Assembly (NCBI GenBank): GCA_902617045.1
Contig: CACMVA010000003.1
Location: 1 to 64,000 of the forward strand
Source: an uncultured SAR86 cluster bacterium
Lineage (GTDB): Bacteria; Pseudomonadota; Gammaproteobacteria; Magnimaribacterales; D2472
DNA length: 64,000 bases
Direction of reading: 5' to 3'
Under the pieces are notes generated by a model that was not told the DNA's origin, did not search any database, and saw only the letters and a program-made list of their open reading frames with translations. Below are positions 11,362 through 21,321 of the stretch, piece by piece. The position numbers were made by a program, and so were the translations under genes. Each line of letters opens with the position of its first letter. Within the stretch, counting starts at the first letter, position 1.

Positions 11362-12576
11362 ATGTCTGAAATTGTTGTTCAAAAGTTTGGAGGTACATCT
11401 GTTGGAACAGTCGACAGGATAGATTCTGTAGCTGAAATAATTAAAAACGCCTCTAAATCAAACAAAATAGTTGTTGTAGTCTCGGCAATGGGTGGTGAGA
11501 CAAATAGACTTGTTGATTTAGCTAAAGCGTTTGGAGATGACCCTGACAAAAGAGAATTTGATGCCTTAGTATCTACAGGTGAAACAGTAAGTTCCGCTCT
11601 ATTAACTATGGCACTTCATTCTAAAGGAGTAAAAGCAAAATCATTTTCGGCATCTCAAATTTCTATGAGAACTACTAGTTCGTACTCTAAAGCGAAAATT
11701 CTTGATGTAGATGCTAAGAAAATTTTAGATGTTGTTGAAAACGATACGATTCCAATTATTACAGGTTTTCAAGGAGTGACAGAGGGTGGCGATGTAACAA
11801 CTCTTGGCAGAGGAGGGTCTGATACAACAGCAGTAGCTATTGCAGCTCAAATTGAAGCAATTAGATGTGACATATATACAGATGTTGATGGAATTTTTAC
11901 CACAGACCCTAGTGTAGTTCCTAATGCAAAAAAATTAGATTCAATTACAATGGAAGAGATGCTTGAGCTTGCAGGCCAGGGTGCAAAAGTCGTGCAAACT
12001 AGAGCAGTAGAATTTGCTAATAAATACAAGGTTCCAGTTAAAGTTTTATCAAGTTTTAATGATGGAAATGGAACTTTAATTTCATTAAAGGATGAAAGTA
12101 TGGAAAATGCACTAGTATCAGGAATAGCATTTCAAAAGGATCTAGTAAAGTTTACCCTTCATAGTGTTGGAGATACTCCTGGTACAGCTTTCAAGATACT
12201 CGGACCAATAAGTGATGCAGAGATAGAAGTTGATGTTATCGTTCAAAATGTGAGTATTGACGATAAAACAGATTTTACTTTTACCGTGTCAAATGAAGAT
12301 AAAGAGGCAGTTGAAAAGATACTTATAGATTTAAAAACTGAAGTTAATTATAAAGAGTTAATAATCAATTCAGACATCGCAGAAGTTTCTCTTGTTGGGG
12401 CTGGAATGAGATCTCAAGCTGGTGTTGCAAGCAAGGCTTTCAAAGCTCTTTCAGAAAACGATGTAAACATTCAAATTATTTGTACATCTGAAATTAAGAT
12501 TACAATGGTTATTGATGAAGCATTGGTTGATAAAGCAGTTAATGTTCTTCATGATGAATTTGAACTTGAAAAATAA
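11362..12576 (+). CDS. lysC: Aspartate kinase with ACT domains
   Basis: VQKFGGTSVGTVDRI, STGETVSSALL, TLGRGGSDTTAVAIAA, DVDGIFTTDPSVVPNAKKL; C-terminal ACT pattern. Confidence 0.97.
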   Translation: MSEIVVQKFGGTSVGTVDRIDSVAEIIKNASKSNKIVVVVSAMGGETNRLVDLAKAFGDDPDKREFDALVSTGETVSSALLTMALHSKGVKAKSFSASQISMRTTSSYSKAKILDVDAKKILDVVENDTIPIITGFQGVTEGGDVTTLGRGGSDTTAVAIAAQIEAIRCDIYTDVDGIFTTDPSVVPNAKKLDSITMEEMLELAGQGAKVVQTRAVEFANKYKVPVKVLSSFNDGNGTLISLKDESMENALVSGIAFQKDLVKFTLHSVGDTPGTAFKILGPISDAEIEVDVIVQNVSIDDKTDFTFTVSNEDKEAVEKILIDLKTEVNYKELIINSDIAEVSLVGAGMRSQAGVASKAFKALSENDVNIQIICTSEIKITMVIDEALVDKAVNVLHDEFELEK

Positions 12577-13911
12577 ATGTACGACATAATTTTAAAAAAT
12601 TGCAGTATTGTTAATGAAAATCAGATTAAAGAATCTGATATTGCAATCAAAAATCAAAGAATAGAATTAATTTCAACTTCCATAGATTCTGAAGCTAGAG
12701 AAGTAATAGATTTAAATGGTAGATACGTAATACCAGGATTGATTGATGATCAGGTCCATTTTAGAGAACCTGGATTAACTCATAAAGGTGACATAGCAAC
12801 AGAATCAAAGGCAGGTCTTGCTGGAGGGGTGACTAGTTTCTTTGAAATGCCAAATGTAAATCCAACTACTACTACAAATGAAAATCTAACAAAGAAGTTT
12901 GAATTGGCTAGTACCAGAGCTCTTTCTAATTACTCTTTTCATCTTGGAGCAAGTAATACAAACATTGAAGAAATTAAAAGAGTTGATATCAATCAGGCAT
13001 CAGCACTTAAAGTTTTTATGGGAGCTTCTTTTGGAGAAATGCTTGTTGATGATATAGATGCACTTGATGATATTTTTAACTACTCACCATTGATAGTTGT
13101 AACGCATTGTGAAGACCAAAAAACTGTGAAGAAAAATGAAGATATATATTCAAATAAATATGGAGAAGATTTGTGCGCTGAACATCATCATTTAATAAGA
13201 GATGTTGATAGTTGTTATTTATCAAGTTCATTGGCAGTTGATTTAGCTAATAAATATGATTCTGATCTTCACGTATTCCATTTAACAACAGAGAAAGAAA
13301 TGGAATTATTTACTCCAGGTAAAATTGATGGCAAAAAAATTACTGCAGAGGTATGCGTTCACCACATGTACTTTAATGAATCTAGATATGCAGATCTTGG
13401 CAACCAGATAAAATGTAATCCATCAATAAAATTTGAGTCTGACAGGCTTGCGCTTATAGACGCATTGCTTGAGGATAAGATTGATATTATTGCAACCGAT
13501 CATGCTCCTCATACTTGGGAGGAAAAAAATCAAAACTATTCGAAGGCACCTGCAGGACTTCCTCTTGTACAACATGGCATGCAAATACTAATGGATTTTT
13601 ATCATCAAGATATTTTGTCGCTTGAAACAATAGTTCAGAAAACAAGTCACAACGTTGCTAACAGATTTCAAGTCAAAGACAGAGGTTATATTAGAGAAGG
13701 ATATTATGCTGACTTAGCAGTCTTAGATTTAGATACTCCATATACAGTATCTAAAGATAACATTTTGTATAAATGTGGCTGGTCTCCATTTGATGGACAC
13801 ACATTTAAATCTTCAATATTTATGACTATTGTTAATGGTTATGTTGCTTTTAAAGATGGCAAAGTTGAAGAAAACTTACCATACGGTATGCAAATAGAAT
13901 TCGATAGATAA
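12577..13911 (+). CDS. Dihydroorotase (type I / PyrC-like amidohydrolase)
   Basis: DDQVHFREPGLTHKGDIATESKAGLAGGVTSFFEMPNVNPTTT, VFHLTTEKEM, IIATDHAPHTWEEK. Starts one base after lysC stop. Confidence 0.92.
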   Translation: MYDIILKNCSIVNENQIKESDIAIKNQRIELISTSIDSEAREVIDLNGRYVIPGLIDDQVHFREPGLTHKGDIATESKAGLAGGVTSFFEMPNVNPTTTTNENLTKKFELASTRALSNYSFHLGASNTNIEEIKRVDINQASALKVFMGASFGEMLVDDIDALDDIFNYSPLIVVTHCEDQKTVKKNEDIYSNKYGEDLCAEHHHLIRDVDSCYLSSSLAVDLANKYDSDLHVFHLTTEKEMELFTPGKIDGKKITAEVCVHHMYFNESRYADLGNQIKCNPSIKFESDRLALIDALLEDKIDIIATDHAPHTWEEKNQNYSKAPAGLPLVQHGMQILMDFYHQDILSLETIVQKTSHNVANRFQVKDRGYIREGYYADLAVLDLDTPYTVSKDNILYKCGWSPFDGHTFKSSIFMTIVNGYVAFKDGKVEENLPYGMQIEFDR

Positions 13912-13966
13912 TTTAGTTATCTTTATATTTTCAAAGAGTTATAATCCCTCTTCTTAAATACAAATA

Positions 13967-14056
13967 GGAGAGTTGGCTGAGTGGTCGAAAGCGCCTCCCT
14001 GCTAAGGAGGTAACTGGGCAACTGGTTCGAGGGTTCGAATCCCTCACTCTCCGCCA
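13967..14056 (+). tRNA. tRNA-Ser(GCT), CCA encoded
   Basis: ggagagttggctgagtggtcgaaagcgcctccctgctaaggaggtaactgggcaactggttcgagggttcgaatccctcactctccgcca; anticodon loop CTGCTAA, long variable arm. Confidence 0.97.
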
Positions 14057-14076
14057 GATATATGGTTTAATAAGTT

Positions 14077-14931
14077 ATGAGTAATGAAGCAATTAAAAAA
14101 TTCTTAGATGGTTTTTCAGTAGAAGTAACACCAAAGGCTGCATCTAAAATAGAAAATTTTGAAGACTATATTCCATCAGGAACCCTTGTATATATTGCAC
14201 ATATCGAAGGGACTCCGATTGATGAGATGGTTGCAACAGCTAAGAAGGTTAATGATCAAGGCTTTTGTGCAATGCCTCATTTTCCTGCAAGAATTATCAA
14301 GGATAAGAATGTGCTTGAAGACTGGATTTCTAGATATAAAAATGAAGCTAATGTTTCAAATGCGCTTTTAATTGCTGGCGGTGCAAATAAACCATACGGA
14401 GAATATGACTCCTCAATTCAACTAATAGAATCTGAACTATTTGATAAAGCAGATTTTAATAATCTTCATATCGCTGGACATCCTGAAGGCAGCATGGATA
14501 TTGATCCTGATGGATCAACAACCAATGTTAATCAAGCGCTGTCTTGGAAAAATGAATTTAGTAAGCGGACTGATGCAAACATGGCAATTACTACACAGTT
14601 TAGTTTTGATGCAAGTTCTGTAATTAGTTGGGCAAATAATATAAAAGAAGCTGGCATTGATATCCCAGTTCATATTGGTATAGCTGGCCCTGCAAAATTA
14701 CAGACACTTCTTAGATATTCGATTGAATGTGGAGTTGGAGCTTCTATTAAAATTATACAAAAACGTGCAAAGGATTTAACTAAATTGCTTTTGCCATATA
14801 AGCCAACGAATATCATTACTGAATTAGCAACATATAAAGCCAATAATCCCTCATTTAATATTGAAAAGGTTCATTTCTTCCCGCTAGGTGGAATCAAACA
14901 AGTATCAGATTTCGTAAAAGAAGCCTGTTAA
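14077..14931 (+). CDS. Methylenetetrahydrofolate reductase-like protein
   Basis: FSVEVTPKAASKIENFEDYIPSGTLVYIAHIEG, IAGGANKPYGEY, HIAGHPEGSMDIDPDG, TTQFSFDASSVISWANNIKEAGIDIPVHIGIAGPAK: MTHFR fold motifs. Confidence 0.8.
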   Translation: MSNEAIKKFLDGFSVEVTPKAASKIENFEDYIPSGTLVYIAHIEGTPIDEMVATAKKVNDQGFCAMPHFPARIIKDKNVLEDWISRYKNEANVSNALLIAGGANKPYGEYDSSIQLIESELFDKADFNNLHIAGHPEGSMDIDPDGSTTNVNQALSWKNEFSKRTDANMAITTQFSFDASSVISWANNIKEAGIDIPVHIGIAGPAKLQTLLRYSIECGVGASIKIIQKRAKDLTKLLLPYKPTNIITELATYKANNPSFNIEKVHFFPLGGIKQVSDFVKEAC

Positions 14932-14954
14932 TTATGTAAATAAAATTTACATAA
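14932..14954. repeat. Perfect 9-bp inverted repeat TTATGTAAA-taaaa-TTTACATAA
   Basis: Read directly; lies right after the MTHFR-like stop and upstream of the isolated 15022 gene; no T tract follows. Confidence 0.6.
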
Positions 14955-15021
14955 TTTATGGATGATATTAATTAAATTCCAGTAATATATAAATTCATTT
15001 AAATAATAAGGGAGAAATTAT

Positions 15022-15426
15022 ATGGAAATGGAAATATGGAATGTTTGGGCAACAAACAGAATTCCAGGAGCAATTGGTGGTCTTACAACCATAATTGCTA
15101 TATGGGTTGCAGCTAGATTTTCAAGTGTTGCTTCTGAACAGTCAGAGGAAAATAAAACTGTATTAGGTAAAGTGCTACTTACTTTGTTTGGCGGATCTGT
15201 AATTCTATGGGGTATTCAAATAAATCTAATGGCACAAGCTAATTGGTCTATAACAGCTAATGCATTTAAATCAATGAATGAGGCTGGAATGGAAGTAAGC
15301 GATGGTGCTATGAGATTTGCAGAGACATGGAGTGCTGAACCAAGCTTGCTTAATCAACCTGTAGCAATAGTTTTCTATTTGACGGCTTTTTTAATTATTC
15401 TTTTCCCAATTTGGTTTAAGAAGTAA
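15022..15426 (+). CDS. Uncharacterised integral membrane protein, 134 aa
   Basis: Hydrophobic segments (GGLTTIIAIWVAARF, VLLTLFGGSVILWGIQINL, PVAIVFYLTAFLIILFPIWF); good RBS (aagggaga) and its own terminator. Confidence 0.75.
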   Translation: MEMEIWNVWATNRIPGAIGGLTTIIAIWVAARFSSVASEQSEENKTVLGKVLLTLFGGSVILWGIQINLMAQANWSITANAFKSMNEAGMEVSDGAMRFAETWSAEPSLLNQPVAIVFYLTAFLIILFPIWFKK

Positions 15427-15448
15427 GCGTTGAAATATTGAATCTATG

Positions 15449-15472
15449 AGGAGGGGCAACCCTCCTTTTTTT
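15449..15472 (+). terminator. Rho-independent terminator
   Basis: AGGAGGG-GCAA-CCCTCCT followed by a T run. Confidence 0.9.
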
Positions 15473-16367
15473 AGAATAACTCAGTAAGCATGCATCGTGC
15501 AGAGCCACCACCATATTTTTCAATAGTAGGAATATCTGAGTGAATAATATCTTTATAACTTTTAAGCAGTTGTTCTTTTTGATCTTGATTTAATGCATTG
15601 AAAGCCGTCGATGAAATTATTAAGAACAGTTCGTTATTATTATTTTTTGCCTCTATAGCATTTCCGCAGAAATTTTGAATTTGTTCGGGAGTCAATTCAA
15701 TCACCTTGTGATGAGCATTAACTTTTTCTTCAACGTAATCTCTGTGTTCTTGTTTTATGACATCAAGACAAATGCCAATGATATCAGTTCCAACATACAT
15801 CAATACATCCGTATGATAGATTGGTGAGCCAGTATGGCTTTCAGTTTCAAAGAGAACTAACTCATAATCATTATTTCTACACCAAATTATTAACTGGACT
15901 GCATTAGTTCTGGGTGAAATCCCAGCATAGACTATCCTATTAACTCTATCAAAAACCATACTGCTCGTTGATTCTAAAAATACCTCTTTGTCCTCTAAAT
16001 AAGACATATCATCTGTAAGTTCATATGTATTAGTGAGATGCTCAATCATAGATGGTTTTTTTTCTTTTCTCCTGTTGGGTGCCATCATGCTAAAAATCTG
16101 CATAGTTTTATCATCGAATGTGATAAACCAATTTGGAAATATATGATCAGGACAATCCTTTGAACCTTTCAAACTTGTAACTTTAATACCTTTATCTTCA
16201 ATTGCATTTTTAAGACCATGAAACTCTGCTAAGGCCTTTTCTGCAATAATTTCTGGCGTTTCGTCAGTTACTTTTTCTTGATAATGATTAGTAAATGCTG
16301 TTTGTTCATTTGAGAAGAAAGATTCAGGCTCAATCATAAATAAATGTGAAGTTGATTGTTTAGACAT
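15471..16367 (-). CDS. ctlX: Citrulline utilisation hydrolase CtlX-type / arginine deiminase-related protein
   Basis: MIEPESFFSNEQTAFTNHYQ, PDHIFPNWFITFDDKTMQIFSMMAPNRRKEKK, TESHTGSPIYHTDVLMYVG, C-terminal KYGGGSARCMLTELF (catalytic Cys). Confidence 0.85.
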   Translation of the reverse strand: MSKQSTSHLFMIEPESFFSNEQTAFTNHYQEKVTDETPEIIAEKALAEFHGLKNAIEDKGIKVTSLKGSKDCPDHIFPNWFITFDDKTMQIFSMMAPNRRKEKKPSMIEHLTNTYELTDDMSYLEDKEVFLESTSSMVFDRVNRIVYAGISPRTNAVQLIIWCRNNDYELVLFETESHTGSPIYHTDVLMYVGTDIIGICLDVIKQEHRDYVEEKVNAHHKVIELTPEQIQNFCGNAIEAKNNNNELFLIISSTAFNALNQDQKEQLLKSYKDIIHSDIPTIEKYGGGSARCMLTELF

Positions 16368-16409
16368 ATACTCCCTTGCTGATAAAATCTATGCGGTTAA
16401 AATACACTC

Positions 16410-17657
16410 ATGTCATCAAGTTTACAAGACGAATATATTAAAAAAGAATCATTGTACGGCGCTAAAAACTATTCGCCATTATCTGTTGTATTAGAAAAAG
16501 GAGAGGGTGCATATCTTTGGGATGTTGATGGAAATAAATACTTAGACATGGTTTCGGCATACTCTGCAGTTAGTCATGGCCACTCGCATCCAGAACTATT
16601 GAAGACTCTTCATGAACAGTCTTCAAAGCTCGCAATTACATCCAGAGCTTTTTACACAGAACCTTTTTCAACATTTTTAGAGAAATTATCAAAGGTTTCT
16701 GGCTTTGAATCTGTTTTAACAATGAATACTGGTGCTGAAGCTGTTGAAACAGCAATTAAAGCTGCAAGACGATGGGGTTATTTTTCAAAAGGAATTCCTG
16801 AAGATAAGGCAGAAATTATTGTAGCTAATGGTAACTTCCATGGAAGAACAACCACAATAGTTAGCTTTTCTACAGATGCTTCTTATAAAGATGGTTTTGG
16901 TCCGTTCACTCCAGGATTTAATAGTGCTGAATACTGCGGTTCCTGTGACTGTAAATCAATTGATAGCTGTCTATCGATAGAGTCATTTGAAAAGAAAATC
17001 AATAAAAATACATGTGCCATTTTAGTTGAACCTATTCAAGGAGAAGCTGGAATAAGAGTGCCCACTGACGGATGGTTGAAAAAACTTCGTGCTTTATGCA
17101 CCTCTAGAAATATCCTTTTAATTTTAGATGAAATTCAATCAGGACTCGGAAGAACTGGAAAGCTTTTTGCCTATGAGCATGAAAATATTAAACCTGATGG
17201 ATTGATTCTTGGAAAAGCGCTCGGAGGAGCACTGCTCCCTATTTCTGCCTTTCTGAGTTCAAAAGAGATTATGAATCATTTTAATCCAGGATCGCACGGT
17301 TCTACTTTTGGAGGCAATCCATTGGCTTCAAAGATTGCCCTAAAAGCGATTGATCTTTTGTTTGAAGAAAAGCTTATAGAGAATAGTAAAAAAATGGGTG
17401 AATACTTCTTAACAAGCTTAAGACAAATAGACTCAAAAATAATTAAAGAAGTTCGTGGAAAGGGTCTTTGGATAGGAATGGAATTAAACAAATCCGAAGT
17501 AAACGCAAAGGATTTATGTTTAATGCTCCTTAATGAAGGTCTTCTATGTAAAGAAACTCATAAAACAGTTATAAGATTCGCTCCACCTTTAATGATTTCA
17601 AAAGAAGACTTAGATTGGGCTATTGATAAAATAACAAAAGTAATTAAAGCTATTTAA
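16410..17657 (+). CDS. rocD: Ornithine aminotransferase (class III PLP aminotransferase)
   Basis: MNTGAEAVETAIKAARRWGY, VEPIQGEAGIRVP, LDEIQSGLGRTGK, GKALGGALLPISA, NPGSHGSTFGGNPLA. Confidence 0.92.
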   Translation: MSSSLQDEYIKKESLYGAKNYSPLSVVLEKGEGAYLWDVDGNKYLDMVSAYSAVSHGHSHPELLKTLHEQSSKLAITSRAFYTEPFSTFLEKLSKVSGFESVLTMNTGAEAVETAIKAARRWGYFSKGIPEDKAEIIVANGNFHGRTTTIVSFSTDASYKDGFGPFTPGFNSAEYCGSCDCKSIDSCLSIESFEKKINKNTCAILVEPIQGEAGIRVPTDGWLKKLRALCTSRNILLILDEIQSGLGRTGKLFAYEHENIKPDGLILGKALGGALLPISAFLSSKEIMNHFNPGSHGSTFGGNPLASKIALKAIDLLFEEKLIENSKKMGEYFLTSLRQIDSKIIKEVRGKGLWIGMELNKSEVNAKDLCLMLLNEGLLCKETHKTVIRFAPPLMISKEDLDWAIDKITKVIKAI

Positions 17658-17930
17658 ATGCAAATATATTCTAATTTTGAAAAGTTAGTCTTTGAAGAAA
17701 TTGATAAGATTCCATACGGCAAGACAAAGTCATATAAAGAAATTGCAGAAGCAATTGGAAAACCGAAATCATTTAGAGCTGTTGCAAATGCCTGTGGTAA
17801 AAATCCTATTCCGATTATCAGACCATGTCACAGAGTAATATGTTCTGATGGTAGCATTGGCGGCTATAGCGCAAGTGGAGGCACTAGACTTAAATCAATA
17901 TTGCTAAAAATAGAATCTTATAGTGAATAA
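17658..17930 (+). CDS. MGMT-family methyltransferase domain protein, short form
   Basis: 90 aa; IPYGKTKSYKEIAEAIGKPKSFRAVANACGKNPIPIIRPCHRVICSDGSIGGYS; PCHRV active site retained, no N-terminal domain. Confidence 0.88.
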   Translation: MQIYSNFEKLVFEEIDKIPYGKTKSYKEIAEAIGKPKSFRAVANACGKNPIPIIRPCHRVICSDGSIGGYSASGGTRLKSILLKIESYSE

Positions 17931-17931
17931 T

Positions 17932-20454
17932 TTATTTACTATCAAAGAAATTATTAACTTCAAAATATATCAAATCATAGTGGTTAGATTTAAATCTATT
18001 ATTTCTACTAAAATCTAATATTTCTTTCAATGCAGAAAAAATTGCTGCTTTCGAAACGTCATCGTATGGACCCTCATTAAATCCATTAGTAAGCAGGTTT
18101 ACGTATGTAGATTGAAGATTCTTTTTAAACGTATCAGGCACTTCACCAGAAATAAAAATAGCAGAGTTTAAATCCTCTAAAACCTCATCAGGCATGTATT
18201 CATTTCCATATAAAGAACTATTGACTAATCTTTTCATAACGGCAGGGTGCAGTATATTTCTGAGAATGTTGCTTTGGCTTGCTAATACAATCTCGTGAAA
18301 GTCAGGATCATTATTGTCGCCAAAATTTGCATAATAACTGTCTGAATCTCTTTCAAAAATAAGATTCGCAAGAATTTTAGGATCATAGTTCATTGCTCCA
18401 TTTGAAAAAACTTCGTTTTTAAGTAACTCAAAAGCTTGTTTTTGTTTTTCATATGGAACTGGTTCAAGAGAAACAAAATCATCTTGGTTTGAAGCTATTT
18501 TATTAATGTAAACTCCGCCAATTTGTTGTGCGACAGTTTCAAGAAATCTTCCTTTAGTTCTAAATAATCTATAAAAAGAGTTTGTATAGTTATTAAAACC
18601 TTCTTCATCAGAGAATATTTCTGGTAATTCATTAATCTTTTGATCAACTATTTTTACTATATCTTCAGCATAACCAATAGGATCATTACTCATGTCATAT
18701 CTTTTAGTTCTTGGATCAATATTATTGCCAGGATAAGACATAGCATCATCATCGGTGCCAAATGTTAATTCTCTTTTAACAGACTGTTGAAGCAATGCAG
18801 TTCTCTCCTCATCTGTTAAGTTAGGAGTGTATCCAAACTTAACTGCCCATTTATCATAAACACCAGGTTCAGTTGAAAAGTAAATTCCTTGTTCAACTCC
18901 TTCAGGAGCAATATTGATAGGATCATAATCCATAACCGAACTCATCAGGACATTACCAGTAATATTTTTATCATGTATTTCGTCAGGGCTGTATAGATAA
19001 CTACCTCTAAAATTATGTCTTAAGCCCAGAACATGTCCTACTTCATGCAAAGTTAGATTAGTGATGTATTGCATCAAAGGATCATTGTCTTCTGTGTAAC
19101 CATATAGTTTTCTATAGTTATAACCCAATTTAATTGCTAGAAGCTTGTTAACAACATCTGCAGAAATAATTTCTCCAGTTAAAGGATTGCTCACACTTGG
19201 TCCAATTCCAAGTAAATTTCCATCTGGTTCAGAAGACCACCTTACAACATTATAATCATAATCAGCAGCATCCCATTCTGCATCTTCTGGTTGAATCTTT
19301 GCAACAACCGCATTGATAAAACCAGCTTCCTCGAAAGCAATATTCCAATTTTCAATACCAGCAATTACAGCAGGAATTATTTCTTTTGGTGTAGTATTTT
19401 CAACCCAGAAAACAATTGGTTCTTCAGGTTCTGACATTTCAGCATCAGGATTTTTCTTAATTAATCTCCATTTATTGATTAAAGCAAAATTCGGAAAATT
19501 ATCGTATGAAGTTAAGTCAGTAGATTTATTAACGAAATAACCAATTCTGTGATCATTTACTCTAGGTTCAAATCTATCATCAGGCATTTTTACAAAAATA
19601 TGACGACCAGTAACAGATAGATAACGAGGATCGGTTACCGCAGAAACAGAATAAGCATTTCGATTTGGCGCCACATTTTCAAAAGCAAATGTCACTTCAA
19701 ATGCTGTATTTGTTTTATTGTTATAAATATTCTTTACAAATGTTTTAGCCTCATCAGGTCTACCATAGTCTACTGAAATATATTCTCTGTATTCGCTTGG
19801 AACATAACTGATGGAGTCCATTTTTTCAGAAAGTATTATGCTATTAAGATTAATTAACACAGAATCTTCAGTACGAGCAGTCGGTTTAAAAACTTCTACA
19901 AACGCTTCAGTAATATTCGTAATTGATGACTTAGCAATATTATTTGTTTCATCTCCTTTAATGTACGAAGTATTGATTTGATATAAACCAATCTTATCTT
20001 TTTTAAATGATCTAAATTCATATACCTTTCCATCAGATGGCAAACCTCCAGTGAGAGTGCTGCCTTGTGGTGCATTCATAACATATGAGAAATAAATGAA
20101 TTTTTCATTTAAATCTTCCTTATCGAGCTTTAAGAAAAATACAGAATCATCATCATTTGAGTATATATTTAGGAATCCATCAATCTTCTTAAGTTCTTCT
20201 TCTTCAATAAACTCTTCTATAGTTTTCATGAATTCTTTTTCACATTTTTTACTATCATTCATGCTTTCTGCTTGCATCATGCATTCTTCAAGATTTTCAG
20301 GTTTAGTATCTTCGTCAGTAGATTTATCTTTTGGTTCTTCTGTTTGATTATTTTTCTTATCTGAATCCTTAGCAATCGAAGCATTTAGGTCAAAATTTAC
20401 AAATAAAATAGATAAAAATAAAAGAAAAGAGATTAATAAATTTTTTTGAATCAT
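17932..20454 (-). CDS. Secreted zinc-dependent metalloprotease (DUF5117-like)
   Basis: Signal peptide MIQKNLLISFLLFLSILFVNFDLNA; TLHEVGHVLGLRHNFRGS, SSVMDYDPINIAPEG. Start moved to internal Met at 20454. Confidence 0.85.
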   Translation of the reverse strand: MIQKNLLISFLLFLSILFVNFDLNASIAKDSDKKNNQTEEPKDKSTDEDTKPENLEECMMQAESMNDSKKCEKEFMKTIEEFIEEEELKKIDGFLNIYSNDDDSVFFLKLDKEDLNEKFIYFSYVMNAPQGSTLTGGLPSDGKVYEFRSFKKDKIGLYQINTSYIKGDETNNIAKSSITNITEAFVEVFKPTARTEDSVLINLNSIILSEKMDSISYVPSEYREYISVDYGRPDEAKTFVKNIYNNKTNTAFEVTFAFENVAPNRNAYSVSAVTDPRYLSVTGRHIFVKMPDDRFEPRVNDHRIGYFVNKSTDLTSYDNFPNFALINKWRLIKKNPDAEMSEPEEPIVFWVENTTPKEIIPAVIAGIENWNIAFEEAGFINAVVAKIQPEDAEWDAADYDYNVVRWSSEPDGNLLGIGPSVSNPLTGEIISADVVNKLLAIKLGYNYRKLYGYTEDNDPLMQYITNLTLHEVGHVLGLRHNFRGSYLYSPDEIHDKNITGNVLMSSVMDYDPINIAPEGVEQGIYFSTEPGVYDKWAVKFGYTPNLTDEERTALLQQSVKRELTFGTDDDAMSYPGNNIDPRTKRYDMSNDPIGYAEDIVKIVDQKINELPEIFSDEEGFNNYTNSFYRLFRTKGRFLETVAQQIGGVYINKIASNQDDFVSLEPVPYEKQKQAFELLKNEVFSNGAMNYDPKILANLIFERDSDSYYANFGDNNDPDFHEIVLASQSNILRNILHPAVMKRLVNSSLYGNEYMPDEVLEDLNSAIFISGEVPDTFKKNLQSTYVNLLTNGFNEGPYDDVSKAAIFSALKEILDFSRNNRFKSNHYDLIYFEVNNFFDSK

Positions 20455-20513
20455 ATGGTATACCTTTAAAATAGCATGTAATTCTATTACAAAGTTGAAC
20501 ATACTGGTAGTAT

Positions 20514-21317
20514 ATGACTATGAATAATTCTTACGCTCTAATAACAGGTGCATCATCAGGAATAGGTGCAGAAATTGCAAAAAAACTAGCAAAAAAAGGT
20601 TACAACCTTGTTTTGACCGCTAGAAGAACTGAATTATTGGAGAATTTAGCTAATCAAATAAAGCAAAAACATAATATCAATGTAGATTTAATTTCCAAAG
20701 ACCTTAGTAAATACGAAGCACCGAAAGAAATTTTTGATTTTTGTGAAAAAAATAACTACTCAGTAGATTTTTTAGTTAATAATGCTGGATACGGAATTAA
20801 GACTTCTTTTCATGAAACAAGCCTTGATGATGAAGAAGACTTCATTAGAGTGCTTGGTACCTCAGTAATTATGATGACAAAATTATTCTTACCAAAGATG
20901 ATTGAAAAAGGTAATGGCAAAATTATGATCGTCTCTTCTGTTGCATCTTTTGCAGCTCCCTCAGCCATTCAACCTCTATATGGACCAATTAAGACATTTA
21001 TGAATAGGTTTAGCGACAGTATAAATATTAACTATAAACATAAAGGGGTTACCTCAACTGCAGTTTGCCCAGGATTTACTACAACTGGTTTCCATACAGC
21101 AAGTGGGGTCCAAGAGCAGATGGATAGAGTACCCAAATTTTTGGTATTTACAGCTGAGAGAGTTGCTGACGAAGCCATTGAAGCAACTTTATCAGGACAG
21201 AGATTATGTGTACCAACTAAGACCTATAAGTTTATAGTTTTCATGTTAAGAAACATGCCTCAATGGATTCTTTCTTTATTAGGAAAGATTCTTGCTCCAG
21301 GAAGATACAACCAATAA
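20514..21317 (+). CDS. Short-chain dehydrogenase/reductase
   Basis: TGASSGIGAEIAKKLAKKGYNLVLTARR, NNAGYGIKT, SSVASF..PLYGPIK (YxxxK). Confidence 0.92.
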   Translation: MTMNNSYALITGASSGIGAEIAKKLAKKGYNLVLTARRTELLENLANQIKQKHNINVDLISKDLSKYEAPKEIFDFCEKNNYSVDFLVNNAGYGIKTSFHETSLDDEEDFIRVLGTSVIMMTKLFLPKMIEKGNGKIMIVSSVASFAAPSAIQPLYGPIKTFMNRFSDSININYKHKGVTSTAVCPGFTTTGFHTASGVQEQMDRVPKFLVFTAERVADEAIEATLSGQRLCVPTKTYKFIVFMLRNMPQWILSLLGKILAPGRYNQ

Positions 21318-21321
21318 AGAG

